64,000 nucleotides of DNA. It comes from Aureivirga sp. CE67 (GTDB taxonomy: Bacteria; Bacteroidota; Bacteroidia; Flavobacteriales; Flavobacteriaceae). Under the pieces are notes generated by a model, which was not told the DNA's origin, did not search any database, and saw only the letters and a list, made by a program, of their open reading frames with translations. This document shows, piece after piece, positions 32,811-42,521 of the stretch; within the stretch, counting starts at the first letter, position 1; every line of letters begins with the position of its first letter. The DNA lies in the NCBI RefSeq assembly GCF_015767245.1, contig NZ_JADOTV010000001.1, positions 310,001-374,000 of the forward strand, given 5' to 3'. The position numbers were made by a program, and so were the translations under genes.

Positions 32811-35267
32811 CTAGAATAATTCAGGATATTCAGTTGGGTTAGCTTCATTCATGATTGCATAAACAGCTTCAAAAATATCCTCGTGAGATGGCTTACAGAA
32901 ATAATCTCCATCACTACCATAAGCAGGTCTGTTTGCTTTCGCTGCTAAAGTAGTTGGCTTACTATCTAAGAATCTATAAGCATTTTGGTTCTCTAAAATT
33001 TCTTGTAATAAGTATGCTGAAGCTCCTCCAGGAACATCCTCATCAATTACCATTAATCTATTTGTTTTCGCAATACTCTTCACAGTATCGTGATTGATAT
33101 CAAATGGTAATAAAGATTGTGCATCAATAATTTCAGCCTCAATTCCATATTGCGCTAATTCTTGTGCAGCTTCTTGAACGATTTTTAAAGTAGATCCGTA
33201 AGAAACTAAAGTAATATCAGAACCTTCTCTTACAGTTTCTACAACTCCGATTGGTGTTCTTAATTCTCCTAAGTTTGTTGGTAAATCTTCTTTTAAACGG
33301 TAACCGTTTAAGTTCTCCACAATTAAAGCTGGCTCATCAGTTTCTAATAAAGTATTATAGAATCCAGCAGCTTTTGTCATGTTTCTTGGAGTTAAAACAT
33401 ACATTCCTCTCAATGATCCTAAGATTGTTGCCATTGGAGAACCTGAATGCCAAATTCCTTCTAAACGGTGTCCACGAGTTCTTACGATAAGTGGTGCTTT
33501 TTGCTTTCCAGCCGTTCTATAACGAACTGTAGCTAAATCATCACTCATAATTTGTAAACCATATAATAAATAATCTAAGTATTGAATCTCAGCAATTGGT
33601 CTTAAACCTCTCATTGCCATTCCAATTCCTTGACCAATAATTGTAGCCTCACGAATTCCTGCATCTGCCACACGGAACTCTCCATATTTTTCTTGCATTC
33701 CTTCTAAACCTTGGTTTACATCTCCAATTTTTCCAGAATCCTCTCCGAAGATTACTACTTCAGGGTGTTTTTCAAAAATTGCATCGAAGTTATCACGCAT
33801 TACAACACGAGCATCAACAGACTCTCTAGTTTCTCCGTAAGTTGGTAATACCTCCTCTACGTTTAAAACTCCTGTTTCAGTTTCGTTGTATAATTCGCTA
33901 CTATATTTTGCTTGATTTACAGCTTTATAATTTGCAATCCAGTTGATTAAATTAGTTCTTTCCGCAGTATTTTCAGAACGAACATAACGTAAAGCTTTTC
34001 TTGCAGTAGAAAGAATATCTTTTCTTGATGGCTCTACAATTGCATTTAAATCATTTGCTAATTTAGCGATGAAGTTTTTACTTTCACTGCTATCTGCTAA
34101 AGCATTAATCACAGCAACTGCTTCTGCTCTTTCTTCTTTTTGAGGATTAGAAAACGCAGCCCAAGCATCTCTTTTTGCTTTAGAAACGATTTTCTTCGCT
34201 TCTTTTTCCATCGCAATTAACTCTTCTTCTGATTCTACTAACTTAAGAACATCTTTCTTTCCGTTAGCTTTCTCAAACTCAAGAATCCATTTACGCATTT
34301 GTGCAATACAATCGTACTCAGCTTCCCAAGCTAATCTTTCTGTAGATTTATATCTTTCGTGTGATCCTGATGTAGAGTGTCCTTGTGGTTGTGTTAACTC
34401 ACGAACGTGAATCATTGCAGGAATGTGATTCTCACGTACAAAAGCTGAAGCTTTTTGGTAAGTTTCAACTAAAGTAGCATAATCCCATCCTTTTACAACA
34501 AAGATTTCATATCCTTCACCTTTCTCATCTCTTTGGAAACCTTTTAAAATTTCCGAAATATTTTCTTTTGTAGTTTGGTGTTTTGCGTGTACAGAAATTC
34601 CATACTCATCATCCCAAACATTGATAATCATAGGTACTTGTAAAACACCAGCAGCATTGATTGTTTCAAAGAATAATCCTTCACTTGTACTAGCATTCCC
34701 GATCGTTCCCCATGCAATTTCATCACCATTTTTAGAGAATTTAGTGAATCCTTCTTTTAATCCATCAATATTACGATACATTTTAGAAGCTTGCGCCAAT
34801 CCTAATAAACGTGGCATTTGTCCTGCTGTAGGAGAAATATCTGAACTAGAATTTTTTTGGCTAGTAAGCTCTTTCCAAGAACCGTCTTCATTTAAACTAT
34901 GAGTAGCAAAGTGACCTCCCATTTGTCTTCCTGCTGACATTGGATCTGCTTTGATATCTACGTGAGCATATAATCCAGCGAAGAATTGTTGTGGAGTTAA
35001 TTGTCCGATTGCCATCATAAAAGTTTGATCTCTATAATAACCAGAACGGAAGTCTCCATTTTGGAAAGCTTTCGCCATTGCTAGCTGTGGTACTTCTTTT
35101 CCGTCTCCGAAAATTCCGAACTTTGCTTTTCCAGTTAAAACTTCACGACGCCCTAAAAGACTACATTCTCTTGAGATAAGAGCTGTTTTATAGTCGCTTA
35201 AAACTTCGGCTTTGAAATCGTTAAATGAAATTTGTTCTTTCTTTATAGTTGAAGATTTTGATGACAT
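32811..35267 (-). CDS. Alpha-keto acid dehydrogenase E1, fused alpha and beta subunits
   Basis: An 818-residue thiamine-diphosphate enzyme, probably the E1 of a branched-chain alpha-keto acid (2-oxoisovalerate) dehydrogenase complex. Residues about 15-410 are the alpha part, with the ThDP region EIAWGTIGNASTSEG through VPMIINVWDDEYGIS (about 187-225). Residues about 475-818 are the beta part (VVIFGEDSGKIGDVNQGLEGMQ, then YLDYLLYGLQIMSDDLATVRYRT, HRLEGIWHSGSPMATILG). In most bacteria these are two genes; the fused form is usual in Flavobacteriia. No E2 or E3 gene is adjacent. A -7 box at 35294-35301 gives a leader of about 25 bases. Confidence 0.92.
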   Translation of the reverse strand: MSSKSSTIKKEQISFNDFKAEVLSDYKTALISRECSLLGRREVLTGKAKFGIFGDGKEVPQLAMAKAFQNGDFRSGYYRDQTFMMAIGQLTPQQFFAGLYAHVDIKADPMSAGRQMGGHFATHSLNEDGSWKELTSQKNSSSDISPTAGQMPRLLGLAQASKMYRNIDGLKEGFTKFSKNGDEIAWGTIGNASTSEGLFFETINAAGVLQVPMIINVWDDEYGISVHAKHQTTKENISEILKGFQRDEKGEGYEIFVVKGWDYATLVETYQKASAFVRENHIPAMIHVRELTQPQGHSTSGSHERYKSTERLAWEAEYDCIAQMRKWILEFEKANGKKDVLKLVESEEELIAMEKEAKKIVSKAKRDAWAAFSNPQKEERAEAVAVINALADSSESKNFIAKLANDLNAIVEPSRKDILSTARKALRYVRSENTAERTNLINWIANYKAVNQAKYSSELYNETETGVLNVEEVLPTYGETRESVDARVVMRDNFDAIFEKHPEVVIFGEDSGKIGDVNQGLEGMQEKYGEFRVADAGIREATIIGQGIGMAMRGLRPIAEIQYLDYLLYGLQIMSDDLATVRYRTAGKQKAPLIVRTRGHRLEGIWHSGSPMATILGSLRGMYVLTPRNMTKAAGFYNTLLETDEPALIVENLNGYRLKEDLPTNLGELRTPIGVVETVREGSDITLVSYGSTLKIVQEAAQELAQYGIEAEIIDAQSLLPFDINHDTVKSIAKTNRLMVIDEDVPGGASAYLLQEILENQNAYRFLDSKPTTLAAKANRPAYGSDGDYFCKPSHEDIFEAVYAIMNEANPTEYPELF

Positions 35268-35293
35268 AATTTTAATTGCATTAGTGAATAGGG

Positions 35294-35301
35294 CAAATGT
35301 A
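35294..35301 (-). promoter_or_regulatory. -7 promoter box for the E1 fusion gene
   Basis: TACATTTG on the minus strand matches TAnnTTTG and lies 26 bases before the ATG. No clear TTTG at -33. Confidence 0.45.
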
Positions 35302-35427
35302 CTATTTTTGAGTCGGAATTAAAAATTGTTTAAAAATTCGAACTATTTTCAGGTTTTTATGAATTATGTTCAACTAAAACTCAATTTTAATAAATTAAAT
35401 TTAACAAAAACCAAATATCATTAATTA

Positions 35428-38256
35428 TTAATAAAAGCCTCTTCGGAAAAAATTGATAATTTTATTTGGTCGAATTGTTAAAACATAGCGAATTCTTGAA
35501 GCATAGCCATGTTGTGCTACTTCCCATCCATTATTTGAATAAAGTGGAAAATAAATCTCTAAGATATTGTGTATGAAATTCAAACGAATTCCATTATCAT
35601 GTGCAAAAAACACTTTTTCATTTTTATTTTTCAAAAATCCAACATCCTGATAAAACTCTACCCAACGCCATATACCAAGGCTTCCATTCATCGTAGCCAT
35701 CCACTGATTGGCAAAATTCTGTTCTAGTTTTGATTTAAATCCTCCTTCCGCAGGAATGTATTGTTGACTAAAGAAACCTGTAGATTCAGAACGTCCGAAA
35801 TAATTGTACTGAAATAAATAATCTGTTGGCCTATCCAAAGCAAAGCTAAAATAATCCGTATGTGTATTATTTTTCAAAAAAGCTCCTGCATATAATCTAA
35901 AATCAAAATAATGATTGGTTTCTGACAAAAAACGATAACGAAGATCTAAAGATGTTTTTGCAAAATTATCCGCCAATTGAAAATTGATATTATAACGTAA
36001 ATCTTCGATAAGTTCCGGTTTAGAAAAAGAATATCCTGCACTAAAAACATTGTATTTATAAGACTCCGGATCATCTTCTAAAACTGGTCCTCGTTCTTTG
36101 TCTACAATCACATAGCTTGCATAGAAATTTCTACTCCCAACATCTCTTAAACTTTTTCGTTTTAATTCTATATTTACAAAAGGTGTCAATTTTTTATAAG
36201 ACAATTCGGGCGCATAATTAAAAGACGAACCTCCTACTCCAAACGAATAACGATAAATATTAGTTTCTTCTGGATAGTATTGATAAATAGCCGATGCAGA
36301 ACCAACTAATGTATTACTTTTAGTAGCATATAGTGGTGAAAATTTGTACAAGAAATTCTTTTTCAAAATGGCTCCATTACTAAAAGAAGCCCCAAGAGAA
36401 ATTCCGTCATAATAGTTATATTTAATATTCGGTCTATAGAAAATTTCATTATAATATGGATCTTCCACATCTTTAAAAAGTCTGAATTTAATAGGTCTAT
36501 TGAATAATTTTGGTTTAATATTTTTCCAATTATCTCTAGAATTCAACTCAGGATATAAAAATTCATAATTCAAGGCAATTTTATCAAAATCTCCCTTTGG
36601 AATTCGTACCGTTTTGATAGAATCAACTCCAGTTACCCAAGTTTTATATTTTACTTCTTTATTTTTCACACCATATAAAGCAAGTGGTGCAGTAAATTTT
36701 CGTTTATTTTTAATTGTTACTTCAAGAGAATCTCCTACAACTTTTACTTTTTTAATGGTAAAATCTATCTTTTCTTTTGTTTCCAAATAAGTTTTAAAAA
36801 ACCAATCTAATTTTTTATCCGTTCTATTTAAAACCAATTTTTTAAAATCAGAAGTCTTAGATTTTTTTAAATAATTTTCTTCAAAATATTCTTGAATGCT
36901 ATTTTTCACAATATCTTTTTCGATATAATTATCCAAATATCTTAAACCTAAACCTGCTTTGTATTTATTAACAATTTTTCGATTAAAATTTGACAAAGAA
37001 TCTGCTCGCATTTCCAAAGGCTGATCTAGGTTTTTTCGAATTGTGAACTGATATACAAAAGAATATTTATCATTAAAAGAAAGCTTTGAAATATTAAAAG
37101 TTCGAACTCCCCAAATTTTAGAAATATTACCAATTGCTTTAATTTCTGGATAAAATTTATTTATATATTCCATCATCAAATAAATCTGAATTCCATCGGC
37201 AAGCCAATAATCTTCACGTTTATTAACCAAAACAGTATTCTGAATATATGTTTTACTCAAAATTTTAAAAGACTCAATATCCCATTCAAACGTATTGGAA
37301 AATGGTGTCAGAAAAGATGGTAATTGATTAAATCCATACACAGGATTTTTCTGATAAGAAATCTTATTCAACAACATTCGATCATTCGGATATTTTCCTA
37401 AATATTCTTCCAAAAAAGAAATAGAACGATTTAGAACAGATGTTTTCAATTGCATGTCTTTCAACTTTGAAGGAAGATTTGTAACCACTGTCACCGAATC
37501 CGTATGATATTCTTGATAATCTTGGTTTAAATTAATATTTAATTGAATATCAATTCTATTCTCGCCACTCAAATGATAGGTAGTATGTTCTGGTTTAATC
37601 TCTACGGTTCCATTTAAATCTGTATTTAAATTATAAGCATTTGGCACCGTAAAATTGACAATATAATCAGCATAATCCATATACAAATCATCCATATTCA
37701 AATTATTCATCAAAATCCAATCATGATTTTCATAGATAGCCGGAACTAAATACCAATAACGAAGATTGAATTTATTTCTTCCCCAACCATAATCTGTAAA
37801 CTTATCATCTGGTAGTTTTACCTTATAAGTAAAGAAAATAGAAATCTCCTCGTTTGGAAGTAACGGTTTAGGCAATGAAACTTCCAAAATATCTTCATTA
37901 TCTTTCACTTCTTTCCAATGTAAATCCATAAAATCAGAAGAAATATTATTGATTTTTGTATATCCTAATTCCGACTTTGTAGCAAAATAAAATTTACGTT
38001 CATAATCTTCTAAAAGACGATCCGAAAGAGGTGTTTTTTTACTACTAAAACTATTTGGCCAATTGTGAAAAAATATTGTTTGAAGTGTATCTGAAGAATT
38101 GTTTTTGTATAAAACTTTTTGCTGAATATTGATTTCTTTCTCTTCTACATCTAACAAAGCATTTATTTCTATTTGATTCTTTTGTGCAAAAGTTCCCGAA
38201 CAAACTATAAGGAAACAGCTCAAAAGGAATAAAAATCTAATCTTAAAGTACTTCAT
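35428..38256 (-). CDS. M1-peptidase-like protein without zinc ligands, fused to an outer-membrane barrel
   Basis: A 942-residue protein with a signal peptide (residues 1-25). Residues about 28-500 follow the M1 aminopeptidase/gluzincin layout: an N-terminal beta domain (NQIEINALLDVEEKEINIQQ) and a thermolysin-like region. Where HExxH should stand it has KTYIQ (335-339), and the third ligand site, normally WLNEG, reads WLADG (351-355), so it cannot bind zinc in the usual way. From about residue 610 to the end are amphipathic strands of an outer-membrane barrel (YYDGISLGASFSNGAI, ending RPNKIINFFRRGFY). It is probably a non-catalytic surface or assembly protein. The M1 relation is by pattern only. 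Confidence 0.7.
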   Translation of the reverse strand: MKYFKIRFLFLLSCFLIVCSGTFAQKNQIEINALLDVEEKEINIQQKVLYKNNSSDTLQTIFFHNWPNSFSSKKTPLSDRLLEDYERKFYFATKSELGYTKINNISSDFMDLHWKEVKDNEDILEVSLPKPLLPNEEISIFFTYKVKLPDDKFTDYGWGRNKFNLRYWYLVPAIYENHDWILMNNLNMDDLYMDYADYIVNFTVPNAYNLNTDLNGTVEIKPEHTTYHLSGENRIDIQLNINLNQDYQEYHTDSVTVVTNLPSKLKDMQLKTSVLNRSISFLEEYLGKYPNDRMLLNKISYQKNPVYGFNQLPSFLTPFSNTFEWDIESFKILSKTYIQNTVLVNKREDYWLADGIQIYLMMEYINKFYPEIKAIGNISKIWGVRTFNISKLSFNDKYSFVYQFTIRKNLDQPLEMRADSLSNFNRKIVNKYKAGLGLRYLDNYIEKDIVKNSIQEYFEENYLKKSKTSDFKKLVLNRTDKKLDWFFKTYLETKEKIDFTIKKVKVVGDSLEVTIKNKRKFTAPLALYGVKNKEVKYKTWVTGVDSIKTVRIPKGDFDKIALNYEFLYPELNSRDNWKNIKPKLFNRPIKFRLFKDVEDPYYNEIFYRPNIKYNYYDGISLGASFSNGAILKKNFLYKFSPLYATKSNTLVGSASAIYQYYPEETNIYRYSFGVGGSSFNYAPELSYKKLTPFVNIELKRKSLRDVGSRNFYASYVIVDKERGPVLEDDPESYKYNVFSAGYSFSKPELIEDLRYNINFQLADNFAKTSLDLRYRFLSETNHYFDFRLYAGAFLKNNTHTDYFSFALDRPTDYLFQYNYFGRSESTGFFSQQYIPAEGGFKSKLEQNFANQWMATMNGSLGIWRWVEFYQDVGFLKNKNEKVFFAHDNGIRLNFIHNILEIYFPLYSNNGWEVAQHGYASRIRYVLTIRPNKIINFFRRGFY

Positions 38257-38503
38257 TAGTTGTATTTTTTTGTAGGTCTTTTCTAAAACTATTAAAGTTT
38301 TAATTTATTATCTAAATTTTAATTTTCTATCGTTTTAATTTACAAAAAATATTCCAAAAGCTATTTTACAATTCAATACCTTAAGTTTTTTTTAAGGTTA
38401 TTTTTTCTATTCGTTTTTCCACAACAAATTAATGATTACTCAAATATCTTCATTTTTGATAGATATTTTTTATTTTAGTCAATATTTTAAATTACTTAAA
38501 AAT

Positions 38504-39100
38504 ATGATAGAAGAATCTTTGTTGGAGAAATATGGAGCAGAAAAAATTTTAATTGAAAAAGGTGATTTTTTGTTTAAAAAAGATGGTCATGCAAATTTCT
38601 TTTATCAAGTTGCTAGCGGAGAAATTAAAATGAATAATTTCAATGATGATGGAAAAGAATTTATTCAAGGAATTTTCAAAAAAGGAAGAAGCTTTGGAGA
38701 ACCACCACTTTTTAGTGATCGAATTTACCCAGCAAATGCCGAAGCTCTTGTAGATAGTTATGTTTGGAAATTGAGTAAAGATGCTTTTTTTGATTTATTA
38801 TTTTCCAACCCAAAAGTACATATGGAAGTTACAAGTACTTTAGCAAAAAGGCTTCATTATAAATCAATGGTCCTTTCTGAAATTGCTTCACAAGACCCGG
38901 AACATCGTATTCTAAAAGTGATTGATTATTTCAAAATTCACATTGATAAAACACCAAAAGACGAACTTTATAAAGTAAAAATGTCTCGACAACAAATTGC
39001 AGATTTAACGGGGCTTCGTGTAGAGACGGTAATTCGAGCAATTAAAACTTTAGAAAAAAAAGGCTTAGTAACTATTGAAAATAGAAAAGTATTTCGATAA
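38504..39100 (+). CDS. Crp/Fnr family transcriptional regulator
   Basis: A 198-residue DNA-binding regulator. The cyclic-nucleotide-binding-type beta-roll spans about 10-125 (IEKGDFLFKKDGHANFFYQVASGEIKMNN). The C-terminal winged helix has the recognition segment MSRQQIADLTGLRVETVIRAIKTLEKKGLV (near 160-190). The cysteine pattern of FNR iron-sulfur sensors is absent, so it probably senses a small ligand or redox state in another way. I chose the ATG at 38504; the frame is open from 38432, but those 24 hydrophobic residues do not fit the family. A PspC-like gene and a K+ channel gene follow in the same direction. Confidence 0.88.
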   Translation: MIEESLLEKYGAEKILIEKGDFLFKKDGHANFFYQVASGEIKMNNFNDDGKEFIQGIFKKGRSFGEPPLFSDRIYPANAEALVDSYVWKLSKDAFFDLLFSNPKVHMEVTSTLAKRLHYKSMVLSEIASQDPEHRILKVIDYFKIHIDKTPKDELYKVKMSRQQIADLTGLRVETVIRAIKTLEKKGLVTIENRKVFR

Positions 39101-39145
39101 TTTAAAATCTTCATAAATTCGTATCTTGCACAAAATTTAAAACAA

Positions 39146-39373
39146 ATGACGAAAATACATAAGCTTAGACATTTTTTTGAACAACATGGTTTCGATGTTT
39201 CTTCAAGATTTGCAGACAGACTAGGATTAAAGGTTACAAATGTTCGTTTGTTTTTTATTTATATTTCTTTCGTTACACTAGGAGCATCTTTTGCTATTTA
39301 TATGACATTAGCTTTTCTTTTAAAACTGAAAGATTTGATTTATACCAAAAGAAAATCCGTTTTCGATTTATAA
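39146..39373 (+). CDS. PspC-domain membrane protein
   Basis: A 75-residue inner-membrane protein. DVSSRFADRLGLKVTNVRLFFIYISFVTLGASFAIYMTLAFLL matches the PspC pattern: a short amphipathic lead, the N-V-R-(L/I)-(F/L) turn, and one long hydrophobic segment. PspC proteins take part in envelope stress control in other bacteria; here no pspA-like partner is adjacent. Forty-five bases separate it from the Crp-type gene, and a -7-like TATCTTGC (39121-39128) could give it its own promoter. Confidence 0.75.
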   Translation: MTKIHKLRHFFEQHGFDVSSRFADRLGLKVTNVRLFFIYISFVTLGASFAIYMTLAFLLKLKDLIYTKRKSVFDL

Positions 39374-39453
39374 TTCACTCCAATTCTTCTTATCTTTAGT
39401 AAGATAATACAAATATTAGCCATTAATTCTTTAAAAAAATAACCATTGTTGCT

Positions 39454-40452
39454 ATGCATGCTGTATTTAAAACCAAATTACAGAAAGCAATTTTTTTACT
39501 ATTCTTAGTAATAATTATAGGTGTTTTAGGTTTCATCTATTGGGCTAATTATTCATTTATCGACGCTTTTTATATGACCATTATTACAGTTTCTACTGTA
39601 GGTTTTGGAGAAGTTCACCCGATGGATGCCGATGATAAATTATTTACAGCTTTTCTGATTCTTATTAGTTTAACTGTTTTTGGATATATTATTTCTGTAT
39701 TGACGGAATACATTGCTAACGGAAAATTTTTAGAAGACATCAAAACAAAAAAAGTGGAAAACCAAATTAAACAACTTGAAAATCATACAATAGTTTGCGG
39801 ATATGGAAGAAATGGTAGGCAAGCTGTGGAAAAATTAAATCGATTTAAGGAACCTGTTTTAGTAATAGAGAAAGATCCGGAATTGATAAAAAAATTGGAA
39901 GAACAAAAAGTTTTACACTTAATTGGTGATGCTACAGAAGATGATATTTTAGAAAAAGCGAAAGTTCAAAATGCTAAAAACCTTATTGCTTCGCTTCCTA
40001 CAGATGCTTCAAATTTGTATATCGTTCTTTCTGCAAAACAAATAAATCAAAAATTAAATATTGTCAGTAGAGCAAGTTGTGATTCGGCATCGAAAAAAAT
40101 TAAAATTGCAGGTGCAAATAATGTTATTATGCCAGATCGCTTGGGTGGAGATCACATGGCTTCCCTGATTGTTACTCCAAATGTGGTTCATTTTATTGAT
40201 AATTTGGCAATTGAAGAAGAATCGCATTCTAATGTAGTTGAAATTCCTGTAAAAAAATTACCTTCTGAATTTATTGGAAAACAATTAAGAATCATTAATG
40301 AAAAAACAAAATGTACAGTTATTGGTTATAAAGTAAATGGAAATGATTTTATTGTAAATCCAAATTCTGAAATGCTAATGAAAGAATCAGATTTATTAAT
40401 TGTTCTTGGACAACATGATCAATTAGAAAATTTATATAATTTGATAAAATAA
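39454..40452 (+). CDS. Two-helix K+ channel with RCK (TrkA-N/TrkA-C) domain
   Basis: A 332-residue inner-membrane channel. Membrane helix 1 is near residues 11-31, the pore loop with selectivity filter TVGFG at 48-52, and helix 2 near 62-86. The RCK domain begins near 110 with the Rossmann motif HTIVCGYGRNGRQAV and ends in a TrkA-C lobe (about 255-332). The filter reads GFG rather than the more common GYG, which is also found in working channels. The protein resembles Kch/MthK-type channels that open on binding a nucleotide or ion. It is monocistronic. Confidence 0.92.
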   Translation: MHAVFKTKLQKAIFLLFLVIIIGVLGFIYWANYSFIDAFYMTIITVSTVGFGEVHPMDADDKLFTAFLILISLTVFGYIISVLTEYIANGKFLEDIKTKKVENQIKQLENHTIVCGYGRNGRQAVEKLNRFKEPVLVIEKDPELIKKLEEQKVLHLIGDATEDDILEKAKVQNAKNLIASLPTDASNLYIVLSAKQINQKLNIVSRASCDSASKKIKIAGANNVIMPDRLGGDHMASLIVTPNVVHFIDNLAIEEESHSNVVEIPVKKLPSEFIGKQLRIINEKTKCTVIGYKVNGNDFIVNPNSEMLMKESDLLIVLGQHDQLENLYNLIK

Positions 40453-40476
40453 AAAGCCACTATTTCTAGCGGCTTC
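40449..40476 (-). terminator. Terminator after the M43 protease / lipoprotein unit
   Basis: AAGCCACTA (about 40454-40462) pairs with TAGCGGCTT with one mismatch; the T run lies on the minus-strand 3' side. Confidence 0.6.
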
Positions 40477-40506
40477 TTAAACTATTTAATAATGTTTTTT
40501 TCTTAG

Positions 40507-40959
40507 TTATTTCCAAAAAGTTTCTGTGTCTTTAAACTGATCTAAACCTTTATCTTCTGTTTGATACATATAGCTTTCAGGAAGTAAATCTTTTAAATTT
40601 ACTGGAGATTCTAAATATTCTTTGTAAACATTCTCTTTAACTTTTAAAGATGCTATTCTTTCCTTTACAAATTGTTTTTGTAGATCGGAATTCAATCCAT
40701 TTAAAGTTAAATAATAAGTAGCTTCTCCTTCTTTTCCTAAAATCACTCTATAGACTTCATTAATATCTACTGAATTTTTGTTTTCAAAATCTTCAATGAA
40801 TTTATAAAGATTATAATCGTGGTTTAAGTCTTTTGGACAACATACAGAACCATAGGTTTCTTGATATCGAATAAGTTCAGCATTATTAGCTACTGATTTA
40901 GATGATTTACAAGAAACCATAAGTCCTAAAAATAATATTATTGAAAATATTTTGTTCAT
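40507..40959 (-). CDS. Lipoprotein of unknown function
   Basis: A 150-residue protein with a lipoprotein signal peptide (IILFLGLMVSC, lipobox Cys at residue 17). The mature part has a Cys pair (GSVCCPKDLN, near residue 40) and no domain that I recognise. It lies seven bases behind the M43 protease gene on the same strand, so it is probably cotranscribed. Its role might relate to that protease, but nothing in the sequence shows it. Confidence 0.7.
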   Translation of the reverse strand: MNKIFSIILFLGLMVSCKSSKSVANNAELIRYQETYGSVCCPKDLNHDYNLYKFIEDFENKNSVDINEVYRVILGKEGEATYYLTLNGLNSDLQKQFVKERIASLKVKENVYKEYLESPVNLKDLLPESYMYQTEDKGLDQFKDTETFWK

Positions 40960-40966
40960 TTAAAAA

Positions 40967-42241
40967 TTATTTTGAAATCATTACTTTGTCTGCGTAATAT
41001 TTATCACCAGCAAATACTTTTACAAAATACATTCCATTTTTCAATGAAGAAGTATTTACGATTTCTTCAACTTTTCCGTTCACTCCTAATTCAAATACCA
41101 TTTTTCCAGTTATGTCAAACATTTGAACTGTGATATTCTCAGAAATGATTTCATTATTCATTTTAATATATAAATGATCTGCTGCTGGATTTGGATATAA
41201 ATCAAATGCTAACTCAGAAGAAAATTCATTTACAGATACATTATTTTCATTTTTAATGTCTTCAATAACTTGAGGATCAATTTTATCTTCTTCATAGTAA
41301 GATAAAACAGTTTCAATATAAGATCTCATTACATCTGTTTGACCTTCAGAGAACATATACATACAAGCGTCATTAGAATAATCCATGAAGTTCATCGTCA
41401 TATTGATACTACCACATTGATTTACCACTGATGGACATCCATAAGTAGCTGAAGACGCCGATGGTGTATCAGAAATTCCATCATCATTAGAACATCCTCC
41501 TTGGTTACCCCAAATGTGTGCTAAATTAAAATGATGCCCTAACTCATGAGTTACTGTACGACCTAAATTAAAAGGAGCTGAAGAAGTAAATTGTCCACAA
41601 CCTACTGTATTATCTCCAAATGCAAAAGTATTCATTACAATTGCATCTCCTTGTAATGGATTTCCTCCAAGAGGAGAGTAACCTAATAAACCTGCATTAA
41701 TTGGTTTTACTAAGAAATTTAAATATCCTGCCCAGTTTGTATCACTATCTCCACCATTTCCGAAGTTATAACCAATAGTAACTGCTGGATCTCCTTCTTC
41801 TAAATCTGGATCTAAATTTGGATGATTTTCAGTTGCAAGTACAAATCTTACATTAGCTGAACCTGTAGATGAATTTGGATAGTTATCTTCTACATTATCC
41901 CAGTTTGAAATGTCAGCATTTGTCCCATTGAAATCGTTATTTAAGATTTCCATTTGTTTTTCTGCTAATTCAACCAAACAATCCCTATTAGATTCTGAAC
42001 CTGTTGGAAAATGAACAGCAACTGGAATAATTAAAGTTTCTTCATTTCTTCTAGAAGATTTTTGTAAATCTAAGTTTTCAATAAATCTTGCTTGAATTTC
42101 ATTATGTTGTCTTGCGTACTCCTCATTCTGCATTCTTTCTTCCATATATACATTCGTACCACAACGATCAACTTCTTGTGCAATTGAATTGAAACCTAAA
42201 AGAGCTATTAGCCCTGTAAAAAGTAATTTTGTTTTTTTCAT
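40967..42241 (-). CDS. Secreted M43-type (pappalysin-like) metalloprotease with T9SS sorting domain
   Basis: A 424-residue precursor with a signal peptide (KKTKLLFTGLIALLGFNSIAQ). The zinc motif is HELGHHFNLAH (near residue 230), a metzincin HExxHxxNxxH with Asn in place of the usual Gly. The Met-turn region is NMTMNFMDYSNDACMYMFS (near 280). The last 80 residues are a type A T9SS sorting domain (DLYPNPAADHLYIKM to ADKVMISK). It should act as an extracellular protease. I chose the ATG at 42241; an open frame to 42301 adds a poly-Tyr stretch that breaks the signal peptide. A lipoprotein gene follows. Confidence 0.9.
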   Translation of the reverse strand: MKKTKLLFTGLIALLGFNSIAQEVDRCGTNVYMEERMQNEEYARQHNEIQARFIENLDLQKSSRRNEETLIIPVAVHFPTGSESNRDCLVELAEKQMEILNNDFNGTNADISNWDNVEDNYPNSSTGSANVRFVLATENHPNLDPDLEEGDPAVTIGYNFGNGGDSDTNWAGYLNFLVKPINAGLLGYSPLGGNPLQGDAIVMNTFAFGDNTVGCGQFTSSAPFNLGRTVTHELGHHFNLAHIWGNQGGCSNDDGISDTPSASSATYGCPSVVNQCGSINMTMNFMDYSNDACMYMFSEGQTDVMRSYIETVLSYYEEDKIDPQVIEDIKNENNVSVNEFSSELAFDLYPNPAADHLYIKMNNEIISENITVQMFDITGKMVFELGVNGKVEEIVNTSSLKNGMYFVKVFAGDKYYADKVMISK

Positions 42242-42521
42242 GGAGTTTATCTTATAAAAATTGAGAGCACCAATATAGTAATAATAATACATTATTAACA
42301 TATATATAATGTTTATTATACGAAAAACTAAAATATACTATCATAAGTTTATATTTTTAATCTTAAAACAACTTTTTAATAGTATTTTATTCATAATTAA
42401 AACTACAAATTATTAAATAAAATGAAATTTGAAAGTAGAAATATGATTATATATTATACATTTTAAAAACTAATGTATATTATATCACAAATATTAACAA
42501 ATAGAATAAAATGAGTATTTT

